This document shows positions 45,061 through 54,061 of a DNA stretch of 64,000 nt, one piece after another. The stretch spans positions 186,001-250,000 of the forward strand of contig NZ_QEIG01000008.1 in NCBI RefSeq assembly GCF_014324365.1, in the 5' to 3' direction. The notes beneath the pieces are model-generated. The model worked only from the letters and a program-made list of their open reading frames with translations, did no database searches and was not told where the DNA came from. Source of the stretch: Algoriphagus sp. AK58. GTDB taxonomy: Bacteria > Bacteroidota > Bacteroidia > Cytophagales > Cyclobacteriaceae. Each line of letters begins with the position of its first letter. Positions within the stretch are counted from its first letter, which is position 1. A program made the translations under genes and the position numbers.

Positions 45061-45487
45061 GCATTTCTGCGGTTGCCCTTCTCAGACTTTTCTTTCGAAA
45101 AGCCCCTTCATGCCCGGTATCCTGAATCTGCCCGAAAGCAAATTCTTGGGCCGATCGTGATAGCACTTCTGCGGTGGTCCGTTTCAAACTGCTGCATTTG
45201 AGCAGCCGTTCCTTTGTGCCCGATGAAGTTTACTTTTCACCCGAGGGTTCCAAGCGCTGATGAATCCGTTTTTGCATTTCTGGAGTTTCCCCTTTCAACC
45301 GTGAAATTTCTTCCCCGATCTTTCATGCCCGGAAATTTGATTTCTCCGAAGAGAAGCTCAAACTCAGTCCATCGTTTTTGGCACTTCTGCGGTTTTCCGT
45401 CTCAGAAATTTTCCTTTCGAAAAACTCCCCTTCGCGCCTGATCTCAATCTGTCAAACTACGGTCCGAAATCTTACTTTCGGCCTTTT
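45061..45487. repeat. Degenerate tandem array, four units with a period near 107 bp
   Basis: The core GCAYTTCTGCGGT starts at 45061, 45163, 45274 (as GCATTTCTGGAGT) and 45381, spaced 102, 111 and 107 bp. Each unit continues with a similar course (C/T-rich stretch, small hairpin about 27 bases in, then a word like CATGCCCGG). The stretch 44990-45060 looks like a partial extra unit. Hairpins at the equivalent position differ in sequence: CTTTTC/GAAAAG in unit 1, GCTGC/GCAGC in unit 2, TTTTC/GAAAA in unit 4. No coding frame spans the array. It fills about half of the 883-bp gap between the sulfatase and the oxidoreductase gene; 45488-45744 holds AT-rich DNA with no feature I can support. Confidence 0.65.
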
Positions 45488-45744
45488 ATCTCTCACTTGG
45501 TATAATCAAAGTTGACTGATTTTCAGCCTGATTCCAAATTTTCAACTAAAAACTTTCCCACAACTTTTCCCCAAAGAAAAAGCCACAAAAACACAGGATA
45601 TCCACCATTTTACATGGAGTTATGCACATTTTTTGGAATATTTTTTCAAAATTATGATATCTGTCAGCATTTTGATTGGACTCTATTTTTCTCTCTTTGT
45701 GTTTTCGATTATTTTGACAATTCATCCAACAGCCAATTTCCCAA

Positions 45745-47064
45745 ATGACCCGAAGAAGATCTTTTATCAAACAATCCGCCCTCATCGCCGGAGGCCTTTG
45801 GCTTTCCCCCTCTCTACTTCAGGCCCGACAACAAACTGCCCCAAGCGACCGAGTCCGCGTGGCACTGATTGAAGCCAATAATATGGGATTCGGAATTCTG
45901 CGTCATCATCTCGCTCTTGCTGAAGTGGACTGCGTAGGGATCTGCGATGTGGATCAGAATGTTTTGGAAAAGCGCCTCAAAGAAGTGGAAGATGCGACCG
46001 GAAAGAGACCCGAACGATTTACAGATTTCCGTAAGCTGTTGGAGAAAAAGGATCTCGACGCAGTCATCATCGGCACACCGGATCACTGGCATTGTCTGAT
46101 TGCCGTGGCGGCCTGCCAAGCCGGAAAAGATGTCTATGTAGAAAAACCAATGGCCAACTCCATAGGAGAATGCGACTTGATGACCCAGGCTGCCGCCAAG
46201 TACAACCGAATCATGCAAGTAGGGCAACAGCAGCGGGCCGGACAGGCTTTTATCGAATCCAGAGATTTGGTCAAAAGCGGTTACCTGGGAAAAATCCGAA
46301 AAGTAAACATCTGGTCCAATTTCAATTATGGTTTGGGAAATGAAATCAAACCATTGACGACCGTACCGGAAGGAGTGGATTACGACTTTTGGCTAGGCCC
46401 TGCCCCCAAGCGGGAGTTTAATCCCAATCGCTTTCACGGCAGTTGGAGACACTTTTGGGACTACGGAGGAGGCTTGATGTCTGACTGGGGCGTACACCTG
46501 CTGGACATGGCCATCTGGGTAGAGGAAAACCCTTCTGCACCCTCCACAGTCTTGACCTATGCCAAAAATGTAAACAAAGAAAACCGGGATCGGGACACTT
46601 TTGACACGATGAATGTGCTTTTCCCAAAAAAAGACTTCCTAATCAACTATGACATGAACGGTGGCTTGCAAAGCGGACCCTACAACAAACCTTATGGTAT
46701 TGCCTATGTCGGGGAATTGGGAACACTGGTCGTAAACCGAAACGGCTATGAAATCTATCCCGAATGGGACGGAACTGCAAAAGCCCCAAAATGCGAAGCC
46801 AAAAAACTCGAAGGCACCACCGAATCTCACAACCTCCACGTGGCTAATTTTGTGGAGTGCATTAAAACCCGAAATCAACCCATTTGCCCTCCAGAAACCG
46901 GAAGACTGGCGGCTCTCCATGCTCATATTCCGAATATTGCTGCCCGAATTGGTGCAGAACAGTTGATTTGGGATGACCAAAAAAGAGAATTCGTAGGCAA
47001 TGCCGCTGCAAATGCGCTGATTTGGCCGGAATATCGGGAGCCTTGGACTTTGCCGAAGGTTTGA
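45745..47064 (+). CDS. Tat-exported Gfo/Idh/MocA-family oxidoreductase
   Basis: The 439-residue product begins with a twin-arginine signal (MTRRRSFIKQSALIAGG). The nucleotide fold is VRVALIEANNMGFGILRHHL, in which the usual GxGxxG is degenerate (EANNMG). The catalytic EKP motif is present (VYVEKPMANSIGE), as are GGGLMSDWGVHLLDMAIW and PDHWH. Exported relatives carry a tightly bound NAD and act on sugar glycosides in the periplasm. The substrate here is unknown. It faces a long non-coding region upstream and a repeat element downstream. Confidence 0.92.
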   Translation: MTRRRSFIKQSALIAGGLWLSPSLLQARQQTAPSDRVRVALIEANNMGFGILRHHLALAEVDCVGICDVDQNVLEKRLKEVEDATGKRPERFTDFRKLLEKKDLDAVIIGTPDHWHCLIAVAACQAGKDVYVEKPMANSIGECDLMTQAAAKYNRIMQVGQQQRAGQAFIESRDLVKSGYLGKIRKVNIWSNFNYGLGNEIKPLTTVPEGVDYDFWLGPAPKREFNPNRFHGSWRHFWDYGGGLMSDWGVHLLDMAIWVEENPSAPSTVLTYAKNVNKENRDRDTFDTMNVLFPKKDFLINYDMNGGLQSGPYNKPYGIAYVGELGTLVVNRNGYEIYPEWDGTAKAPKCEAKKLEGTTESHNLHVANFVECIKTRNQPICPPETGRLAALHAHIPNIAARIGAEQLIWDDQKREFVGNAAANALIWPEYREPWTLPKV

Positions 47065-47065
47065 C

Positions 47066-47347
47066 CGTCATTGCGAGGGGCTAAATTTTCACACAAATTG
47101 GATCTTAGGTCTTCGGTGCCCCGAAGCAATCTCTTCCTGTAGAATTAATTAAGACTGCTTCGTCGCAATAAAGAAATTCCAGAAATTTATTGACAAGAAT
47201 GCTCCGCACATTGACGGCTAAACTATAACCCCGATGTTCAAGGCTTCAACTTTACTATACTATCAATTTCGGACTATTGAAAAGATTGCTTCGGGATCGC
47301 AATGCTTAAGAATAATTTGGTAATCAGAAAAATCCCTCGCATTGACG
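47066..47347. repeat. 282-bp element with nested inverted repeats (REP/MITE-like)
   Basis: The outer arms CGTCATTGCGAGGG (47066-47079) and CCCTCGCATTGACG (47334-47347) are inverted copies with one mismatch. Inside, CCCGAAGCAATCT (47120-47132) and AGATTGCTTCGGG (47283-47295) are exact inverted copies. The 17-base word at 47157-47173 also occurs at 7376-7392. The gap contains no transposase or other gene. The words resemble dispersed GAAGCAATCT/CATTGCGAGG repeats seen in many Bacteroidota intergenic regions (from memory). Confidence 0.7.
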
Positions 47348-47380
47348 CCAAAAGTGCTGGTTCAGGAGAAGCAACACAAC

Positions 47381-47414
47381 TTCCTACCTCCAGACTTCCT
47401 ACTCCCCAACACCC
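47381..47414. repeat. Pyrimidine-rich word cluster
   Basis: Near-repeats of ACTTCCTACCTCC and ACTTCCTACTCCCC directly abut the stop side of the gluconolactonase-like gene. It resembles the cluster at 7540-7587. Confidence 0.4.
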
Positions 47415-48422
47415 TTACTTCAAGGCTATTCTCATCAAATACGCATCCGCCGTCATATACAGATACTTTTCATCGGCATCAAAGGCACAATTTGCCGTTC
47501 CGTTTTCGGTAAGGATTGTCCCAAGTTGCTTTCCTTCCGGGCTGATCACCAAAACCCCGCCAGGACCGGTAGCAAAGAGGACTCCACTGGAATGCACCTT
47601 CAGTCCATCGGGAAGACCCTTTCTGGTTTCGCTTTGGAATGCAGTCGCATCAAAAAGCACTTTTCCCGCGACAACATTACCCTTTTCATCCAAATCAAAA
47701 GCATAGTATCTCGCTTTTTCCGGATCGGATTGGGCAATATGGAGCGTCTTTTGATCGGGACTGAGCGCGATTCCATTGGGTCGCGAAAGGGTATCCACCA
47801 GCAAATTCACTTTCCCATCGGAGTCCAAACGATACACGCCCTGAAAATCCAGCTGCTTCTCATCCCAAGGGTCCATCCCGTAAGGCGGATCAGTGAAAAA
47901 AAGTTGACCCCGAGAATTGAAAACCAAATCATTGGGACTATTGAAACGCTTACCCTCATATCCGGTGGCCAATGCTTCAAATTCCGATTTTGGTGCCTCA
48001 AGCGAAGCCAGCATTTTGCCTAATTGCCGCTCTCCGTGTTGGCACAAAATCAGGTTTCCTCCTGCATCCAAGGTCAGTCCATTGGCCCCTGGTTCGCGTT
48101 TATCGGTACGATCTCCCCAGTAGCCCGAAGGACTCAAGTAAAGCGAAAGACTGTCTTTCTCGGTCCATTTCCAGATTTTATTGGTGGGCACGTCGGTAAA
48201 AATCAAGGCTTGCTGCTCCTCCAGCCAAAGCGGCCCCTCCGCCCATTCGAAACCCGAAGCCAACACTTCGATTTTGGCATCCGCAGGAATCAGGGCATTT
48301 ATTGAAGCATCAAGTCGCTCCACCGAACCGATAGTCATGACTTCCTGCTCAAGGGATTCCTGAGATTTAGGAGAAGAACATGATGCGAGTGCAAAAAGGA
48401 TTAACCAAAAGGAGTTTTTCAT
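47415..48422 (-). CDS. SMP-30/gluconolactonase-like lipoprotein
   Basis: The 335-residue product has a lipobox (FALASC, Cys15) and then a six-bladed propeller of the SMP-30/gluconolactonase family: GFEWAEGPLWLEEQQALIFTD, GANGLTLDAGGNLILCQHGER, RFNSPNDLVFNSRGQLFFTDPPYG and RPNGIALSPDQKTLHIAQSD. The acidic and asparagine metal ligands (EGP, SPNDL, NGIALS) are present. Members hydrolyse sugar lactones such as gluconolactone. It would work in the periplasm, which fits the sugar dehydrogenase lipoprotein encoded at 36512. Confidence 0.93.
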   Translation of the reverse strand: MKNSFWLILFALASCSSPKSQESLEQEVMTIGSVERLDASINALIPADAKIEVLASGFEWAEGPLWLEEQQALIFTDVPTNKIWKWTEKDSLSLYLSPSGYWGDRTDKREPGANGLTLDAGGNLILCQHGERQLGKMLASLEAPKSEFEALATGYEGKRFNSPNDLVFNSRGQLFFTDPPYGMDPWDEKQLDFQGVYRLDSDGKVNLLVDTLSRPNGIALSPDQKTLHIAQSDPEKARYYAFDLDEKGNVVAGKVLFDATAFQSETRKGLPDGLKVHSSGVLFATGPGGVLVISPEGKQLGTILTENGTANCAFDADEKYLYMTADAYLMRIALK

Positions 48423-48592
48423 GTGTTTATAATTTGATTTTCATTTGCCACATGGAATGCCCTGGATAATCATTTCCCTGTGTGAGACATTTTCTCATGG
48501 GCATTTCATAATAGGTTGATTTTGGGAAAGAGGAAGTTAACCCAATCTGCTCAAAAGTCCGAATCCAATCTCAATCATAGATTAAAAAGCCC

Positions 48593-48626
48593 CAACTTCA
48601 CAAATTCAATGAAATTTGTGAAGTTG
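48593..48626 (-). terminator. Terminator of the rhaI arm
   Basis: Fourteen perfect pairs (CAACTTCACAAATT and complement) with a six-base loop lie 50 bp after the rhaI stop. On the minus strand the hairpin is followed by GGGGCTTTTTAAT, which includes a short U-tract. Confidence 0.75.
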
Positions 48627-48675
48627 ACTTCATGAATTTAGCTGAATTTAGGAAGTTGTAGAGAAATAATTAGCG

Positions 48676-49917
48676 TCACAACCCACTCGCCTGGGCATTT
48701 TTTCCGCGTTGAGCGATCAGCTTCTCCCGAATTTTTTCTCTCCGGTAAAAATCCAAAGGTTCAGCCTCTCCTCCACTCTGGATTCGCGCCTCTCTAACTA
48801 AAGGTCTGACATCTGTCAAAAACGCTTCTTGCAGCACTTCCTGAGCTCCCACCACATCTCCTTCATTTTGGCATTGAGTCAATTTTTCACGGTCCACCAA
48901 AAGAGCCTTGGCATAAGCCTGTGAAATGGCCTCGAGCGCCTGAATCAGATCCTCCAATGGGTCCTTGGTATTGTGACTCGCATCGATCATCCAGGAAATA
49001 GAGTCCCATGCTTGCGCCCTTTCAGCCGCTCCACCGATCAGTTCGCAAAAGATCAAGAAGAGCTGATAAGGCTTCACACTCCCTGTGCTAAGGTCATCAT
49101 CCCCATATTTGCTGTCATTGAAGTGGAAGCCGGCAAGCAGATTCTGATGCATGAGCGTAGCTACAATCTGTTCGATATTGGTATTGGGCAGGTGATGGCC
49201 CAGATCCACAAGCACCTTGGCCCGCTCTCCAAGCTGCCGACAAATCAGCGCCGAAGTGCCCCAATCGGGAATTACCGTATGGTAAAAATTGGGCTCGTAG
49301 GGCTTGTACTCCAAGAGCAATTTCCAGTCATGAGGCATTTCCGCATAGATTTCCTTCAGGGATTCCGTGGTCCATTGCAGCGCCTTTCGGAAATGGGCCT
49401 GTCCGGGAAAATTGCTTCCATCCGCCAGCCACACGGTCAGCCCTTTACTTCCCAGGCTTTTTCCGATCTCGATCACCTGAAGATTATGTTCCACGGCCTG
49501 AGCACGTACAGCTGAATCGGCATTACTCAACGAACCCATTTTATAGGAAAGCGGCTGCCCGTAATCCTGAAAGGTATTGCTATTCATCGCATCAAAACCG
49601 ATCCCCAGACTTGCTACTTTTTGCTTCACTGCCTGAGCATCTTGGGGAATATCCCAGGGAATATGCAGTGAAACGGCATCTGTTCGCTTGGTCAGTTTGG
49701 ACAGAAGTCCGATATCCTCCAGTTTTTCCTCCAAATTTCTGGGTTCACCTCCAATTGAAAACCGCCCAAATCTCGTCCCTCCCGCACCCAAGGCCCAACT
49801 CGGTACCGCAATCTGGAAATTGGAAATCTGAGAAATCAAGGCATTTACTTTAATCCCTTTGACATCAAGCTGCTCAGAGATCAAGGAAAGTGAACGTGCG
49901 TGAAATTCTTTGGACAT
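48676..49917 (-). CDS. rhaI: L-rhamnose isomerase (RhaI type)
   Basis: The 413-residue product belongs to the xylose-isomerase-like TIM-barrel superfamily in the RhaI group (L-rhamnose/D-allose isomerase type), not the RhaA type. Seen in the chain are DAVSLHIPWDIP, LTVWLADGSNFPGQ, LLLEYKPYEPNFYHTV with the metal-binding glutamate, LVDLGHHLPNTNIEQIV, and AGFHFNDSKYGDDDLSTGS with further metal ligands. It converts L-rhamnose to L-rhamnulose. It is the last gene of the minus arm, after the transporter and a small membrane protein gene. Confidence 0.92.
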   Translation of the reverse strand: MSKEFHARSLSLISEQLDVKGIKVNALISQISNFQIAVPSWALGAGGTRFGRFSIGGEPRNLEEKLEDIGLLSKLTKRTDAVSLHIPWDIPQDAQAVKQKVASLGIGFDAMNSNTFQDYGQPLSYKMGSLSNADSAVRAQAVEHNLQVIEIGKSLGSKGLTVWLADGSNFPGQAHFRKALQWTTESLKEIYAEMPHDWKLLLEYKPYEPNFYHTVIPDWGTSALICRQLGERAKVLVDLGHHLPNTNIEQIVATLMHQNLLAGFHFNDSKYGDDDLSTGSVKPYQLFLIFCELIGGAAERAQAWDSISWMIDASHNTKDPLEDLIQALEAISQAYAKALLVDREKLTQCQNEGDVVGAQEVLQEAFLTDVRPLVREARIQSGGEAEPLDFYRREKIREKLIAQRGKNAQASGL

Positions 49918-50064
49918 TTGTTTAAGAAAATTTGGTATTGGAGTTATTCGAGTTAATTACTCTTATATTCTGATTGAAATTCCACAATTACCGACTTCGT
50001 ATTGCCCAACTCTCGTCGGGCAGGTGCTCAGTCTTACACCGAATTGGTTTTGCGGGAGAGAGCT

Positions 50065-50265
50065 TTAATTTTCTTCCGTCTCCGGTCCTCTGTCTTCCTG
50101 CTGTCTATTTATCCAAAACGGTGCAGTCACCATCCAAGCGAGCATCCCGATTCCCATACAAAGCTTCATGGAGTCGAGTTCAATTTGGCCCAAAAAGAAA
50201 AGCACAGGTGGTACAATTGACAACACTAATCCGATCACAGAGGCAATTTTCAACAGACCTTTCAT
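50065..50265 (-). CDS. Small two-helix membrane protein in the rhamnose cluster
   Basis: The 66-residue product has two hydrophobic segments (about 4-25 and 32-52) and a charged end (NRQQEDRGPETEEN). Its start overlaps the transporter stop by four bases (ATGA), so it is translated with the transporter. It may be an accessory subunit of it. I recognise no family. Confidence 0.65.
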   Translation of the reverse strand: MKGLLKIASVIGLVLSIVPPVLFFLGQIELDSMKLCMGIGMLAWMVTAPFWINRQQEDRGPETEEN

Positions 50266-51665
50266 TTGGCAAGGAAATTAGTCAAGGGGTATTTCATTCT
50301 AGATAAAACTACGAAAATGGCCACGGCCACAAACCAGCCGGGAAGACCGAGAAAGAAGATTTCCACACCATAGGAGAAGTTCAAAGCCAAACAAAAACCC
50401 AAAGTCAACACCCAACTCAGCAGTGCCGGCCAGCTAAAATCCGACTTGGAATTCAAGGCTCCTTCCGAACGGAAACCCATTTTGTCAGCAAAATAAAAAT
50501 CTGCAAAAATCACCGCCCCCATCGGCATCAAGAGCAATCCATAAAGTGCCACAAAGTCTAATAGCTTCATCACGAGGGCTGGAAAACAAGCTGCCAAACT
50601 GGTGATCCCACCCACGATGGCTGTGATTTTCCAAGTGGGGACTTTCGGAAAAATCCCCTGCAAAGCCAATCCTGCCCGGTAAATTGTCGGATTGGCCGTA
50701 GTCCAGCCCGCGATAATCACGCAAACTGCCCCGGCAATGCCTAAGGTTTGATAAGCAATCTGTCCCGGAGCAAATTCCTGGGAACCGGTATTGGCCTGAA
50801 GAAACACGGCATACAAAATCCCAGAGGCAATCCAAGCTACAAAATGCCCCAAATAAACACCTGCGAACACTGAAAATCCTGAAGTCCAGGATTTGGCGTA
50901 CCGCAAAATGGTCAGATCTGACATGCCGATATGCATGGCCATATTGCAAAACCAGGCAAAAAAGATGATGTGCCAGATGGTGAATCGGGACATACCCGGA
51001 AGTGGAACCCCGTTCCAAATCACCTCCTTCGCCACAGAAATCAAGCTTTCAGCCGAACCGACCCCCAACTGAGCTAATCCAACAATCCCCGCAGCGATAA
51101 AAATCAGAATCATCCAGGGCGACATCACATTGGCAAACTTGGATACCTGATTGTACCCTTGGATTGCTACCAAGGTAATCACAGCCCCCATCAACAGAAC
51201 CGTTACGATCCAACCGGGAGTTCGGGGAAGCCAGTCATTCAACGTCGGCATCTCCAGATTAAAAGGAATCCCTACCGCAGTAGCAGAAACAGCAATCATC
51301 GAACCTGCCAGAAAACAGAACATCAATGCATTGACCAGATTATACCAACGAACCACCTGTTTTCCGGCGATTCGTTCGAGCTGGTAATAAAGCGTCATTC
51401 GCTTGGCAGTGGCAATCGGGGCAGTAATCAATCCCCAACTCAGTACAGCGAGCAGATTGCCGAGTAAAAGACCTAAAACCAAATCCCCCGCACTGACTCC
51501 ATGCGCCACAAACAGCGGCCCGATCACAAATTCCGTCCCAGCAGTATGCTCTCCCGCGTACATTCCCAGAAAACTCTTATTGCCTTTCAGTTGATTGTCC
51601 GGAATGGGAGTCCGTTCGTATTCATTGGTTTCAGCAACTATTTTCTTGAATAATTTACTGCTCAT
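50262..51665 (-). CDS. NCS1-family permease, candidate L-rhamnose transporter
   Basis: The ATG at 51665 gives 467 residues; an in-frame start 45 codons earlier lies in the intergenic promoter region. The protein has about 12 hydrophobic segments and resembles purine-cytosine permeases (NCS1): GMYAGEHTAGTEFVIGPLFVA, GNLLAVLSWGLITAPIATAKRMTLYYQLERIAG, IQGYNQVSKFANVMSPWMILIF and GWTTANPTIYRAGLALQG. NCS1 proteins usually carry nucleobases. Here the context is purely L-rhamnose use and no other sugar permease is present, so rhamnose is the likely substrate; this is inference. Confidence 0.85.
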   Translation of the reverse strand: MSSKLFKKIVAETNEYERTPIPDNQLKGNKSFLGMYAGEHTAGTEFVIGPLFVAHGVSAGDLVLGLLLGNLLAVLSWGLITAPIATAKRMTLYYQLERIAGKQVVRWYNLVNALMFCFLAGSMIAVSATAVGIPFNLEMPTLNDWLPRTPGWIVTVLLMGAVITLVAIQGYNQVSKFANVMSPWMILIFIAAGIVGLAQLGVGSAESLISVAKEVIWNGVPLPGMSRFTIWHIIFFAWFCNMAMHIGMSDLTILRYAKSWTSGFSVFAGVYLGHFVAWIASGILYAVFLQANTGSQEFAPGQIAYQTLGIAGAVCVIIAGWTTANPTIYRAGLALQGIFPKVPTWKITAIVGGITSLAACFPALVMKLLDFVALYGLLLMPMGAVIFADFYFADKMGFRSEGALNSKSDFSWPALLSWVLTLGFCLALNFSYGVEIFFLGLPGWFVAVAIFVVLSRMKYPLTNFLAK

Positions 51666-51879
51666 CGGATTTATTTTGGGATGAATAAAATAAAGAATCA
51701 AACCTGCCCTGTCCTGCCCTGTCAGACTACAAATTATCCTTTTATCTTTAGAAAATATTGAGAAAGGCAAAATTGAAATCAGAAATGAACTACCAATCAA
51801 TTAATGACGAAATATGCTTCTCTCAAGAAAAAAAATCTAAAAAATCATTACTCGCAAGACACTACAGGATACCTAATGC

Positions 51880-51901
51880 CATGGATTCTGTGAAATTCAT
51901 G
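51880..51901. promoter_or_regulatory. Candidate operator in the rhamnose divergent promoter
   Basis: CATGGATT and AATTCATG form a near-perfect inverted repeat (one mismatch) with a six-base spacer, 23 bp before the rhaEW start. It is the most symmetric element in the divergent region and a plausible site for the GntR regulator encoded in the same operon. Confidence 0.4.
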
Positions 51902-51924
51902 TTATAACCAGTAGACCTGTACCA

Positions 51925-54045
51925 ATGAATACACCTATTATGAGTTTCAAATATGTAAGTTACCTCTGGGATGAAGCTAAAGCTGCCCAACTGGAGGGAA
52001 ATGAGGTGGACCTTTTAATATATCGCTCCAATATGCTGGGAGCGGACCTGAGAATCACCAATTACGGCGGCGGAAATACTTCCTGCAAGACCATCGAACT
52101 TGATCCATTGACCAAGGAGCCTGTGGAAGTGATGTGGATCAAAGGTTCGGGTGGAGATATTGGTACGATGACACGTTCTGGTTTGGCTGGACTTTATGTC
52201 GACAAACTCCGGTCTCTTAAAGGAATCTATCGGGGCATCGAATTTGAAGATGAAATGGTAGAGCTGTTCAATCATTGTATTTATGACCTAGCCTCCAAGG
52301 CACCTTCCATCGACACCCCGCTTCATGGATTTTTACCTTTTAAGCATATTGACCACCTTCATCCGGATGCTGCGATTGCCATAGCAGCTTCCAAAGACGG
52401 AGAAAAAATCACTCAAGATCTTTGGAAAGGTTCTATCGCGTGGGTTCCTTGGCAGCGACCAGGATTTGACCTTGGACTGAAACTCAAAGAAGCCCTCGAC
52501 AACAACCCTGGCATTCGTGGAATTATGCTCGGAGGACACGGATTGTTTACCTGGGGAGATACCGCGTATGAATGCTACATGAACAGTCTGGAGGTAATTG
52601 AAATGGCTTCCTCTTATTTGGCTGAAAATTATGGCAAGAAAAGACCTGTTTTCGGTGGAGAAAAAGTGAAATCACTGGATGCTGGCCAAAGAAAATCCCA
52701 AGCCGCTAAGCTAGCTCCAATTTTGAGAGGCTTGGCTTCCTCTGAAAAACGAATGGTCGGCACCTTCAACGACAGTGAGACCGTGCTCCAATTCATCAAC
52801 AGCCATGATCTTGGAAAATTAGCACCTATGGGCACCTCTTGCCCAGACCACTTTTTGAGAACCAAAATCAGTCCTTTGGTCTTGGATCTACCGGCAAATG
52901 CGGATCTGAGTGATGTAAAAGGTCTAAAAGAGAAAATAGGAGCTGCTTTCCAAACTTACCGGGAGATGTATGCCGACTACTACCAAAAGCACAAGCATCC
53001 CAACAGTCCAGCCATGCGTGACCCCAATCCGGTGGTCATCTTATGGCCGGGAGTGGGCATGTTTAGCTATGCCAAGGACAAGCAGACCAGTCGAGTTGCC
53101 TCAGAATTCTACATCAATGCCATCAATGTAATGCGCGGAGCAGAAGCGGTTTCCGAATACGTTTCTCTTCCACTCCAGGAGGCTTTTGACATCGAATATT
53201 GGCTTCTAGAGGAAGCTAAACTTCAGCGTATGCCAAAGGAAAAGCCACTTTCCAGAAAGATCGCCCTGATCACCGGAAGTGCGGGAGGAATCGGAAAGGG
53301 AATCGCCGAACGGTATGTGCAGGAAGGCGCTTGTGTGGTGCTAACCGATATCGATCAGGAAAGACTGAATGGCACCGTCGCAGAATTTGAAAAGAAATAC
53401 GGAAAAGATGTCGTCCTCGGAGTTCGCTTGGATGTCACGGATACCGGAAGCCTAGCCGAAGCCATTCAGGCGACTTGTCTCAAATTCGGCGGATTGGATA
53501 TCGTGGTCAACAATGCTGGCATCTCGATTTCCCGTGCCTTTGAAGATCACACCCAACAGGATTGGGACCGACTCAATGACATCTTGGTCATGGGGCAGTA
53601 CCATGTCTCTAAAGCAGGAGTTGACCTGATGCGTCAGCAGGGATTAGGAGGTGACATTGTCAATGTAGTCAGCAAGAACGCCTTGGTGGCTGGGCCAAAA
53701 AATGTGGCGTATGGCACCGCCAAGGCAGCCCAACTTCACATGTCTCGCCTGATGGCAGCCGAATTGGCTGAAGACAAAATCAGAGTCAATGTGGTCAATC
53801 CGGATGCTGTGATCGAAAACTCAAATATTTGGGAAGGAGGCTGGGCAGAAAATCGGGCCAAAGCCTACGGCATCGATGTGAAAGACCTTCCTCAATACTA
53901 TGCCAACAGAACCCTTTTAAAGGAAAGCGTGAAAGTCAGCGACATTGCTGATGCCGCCTTTGCCTTCGTCGGTGGACTTTTGACCAAATCCACCGGAAAT
54001 ATGCTCAATGTGGATGGCGGCCTCGCGGCGGCTTTCCCTCGGTAA
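51925..54045 (+). CDS. rhaEW: Bifunctional L-rhamnulose-1-phosphate aldolase / L-lactaldehyde dehydrogenase
   Basis: The 706-residue product fuses a class II aldolase/adducin-type domain (about 15-430; RITNYGGGNTSCKT, MLGGHGLFTWGD, DTPLHGFLPFKHIDHLHPDA with zinc histidines) to a short-chain dehydrogenase (about 443-706). The SDR part has ALITGSAGGIGKGIAERY (Thr449) and the catalytic Y596-x3-K600 (YGTAKAAQ). The first domain cleaves L-rhamnulose-1-phosphate to dihydroxyacetone phosphate and L-lactaldehyde; the second oxidises lactaldehyde to L-lactate with NAD. This fusion is a known RhaE-RhaW arrangement. It is first in the plus operon. Confidence 0.93.
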   Translation: MNTPIMSFKYVSYLWDEAKAAQLEGNEVDLLIYRSNMLGADLRITNYGGGNTSCKTIELDPLTKEPVEVMWIKGSGGDIGTMTRSGLAGLYVDKLRSLKGIYRGIEFEDEMVELFNHCIYDLASKAPSIDTPLHGFLPFKHIDHLHPDAAIAIAASKDGEKITQDLWKGSIAWVPWQRPGFDLGLKLKEALDNNPGIRGIMLGGHGLFTWGDTAYECYMNSLEVIEMASSYLAENYGKKRPVFGGEKVKSLDAGQRKSQAAKLAPILRGLASSEKRMVGTFNDSETVLQFINSHDLGKLAPMGTSCPDHFLRTKISPLVLDLPANADLSDVKGLKEKIGAAFQTYREMYADYYQKHKHPNSPAMRDPNPVVILWPGVGMFSYAKDKQTSRVASEFYINAINVMRGAEAVSEYVSLPLQEAFDIEYWLLEEAKLQRMPKEKPLSRKIALITGSAGGIGKGIAERYVQEGACVVLTDIDQERLNGTVAEFEKKYGKDVVLGVRLDVTDTGSLAEAIQATCLKFGGLDIVVNNAGISISRAFEDHTQQDWDRLNDILVMGQYHVSKAGVDLMRQQGLGGDIVNVVSKNALVAGPKNVAYGTAKAAQLHMSRLMAAELAEDKIRVNVVNPDAVIENSNIWEGGWAENRAKAYGIDVKDLPQYYANRTLLKESVKVSDIADAAFAFVGGLLTKSTGNMLNVDGGLAAAFPR

Positions 54046-54061
54046 GTCCGATACCCACTTT

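Noticed and set aside
45061-45487. Repeat array as a possible CRISPR
   Set aside because: Unit spacing is about 107 bp, copies are degenerate and there are no short identical repeats, unique spacers or cas genes.
45620-45628. TTATGCACA, an exact DnaA-box word in AT-rich DNA, with weaker boxes nearby (45554, 45599)
   Set aside because: Only one exact box is present, no dnaA or other origin-linked gene is near, and no strand-bias shift could be measured here. Not enough for an origin call.
51703-51722. Tandem decamer CCTGCCCTGT in the rhamnose promoter region
   Set aside because: Only two copies and no symmetry; could be a chance duplication. Kept only as a remark in the rhamnose finding.
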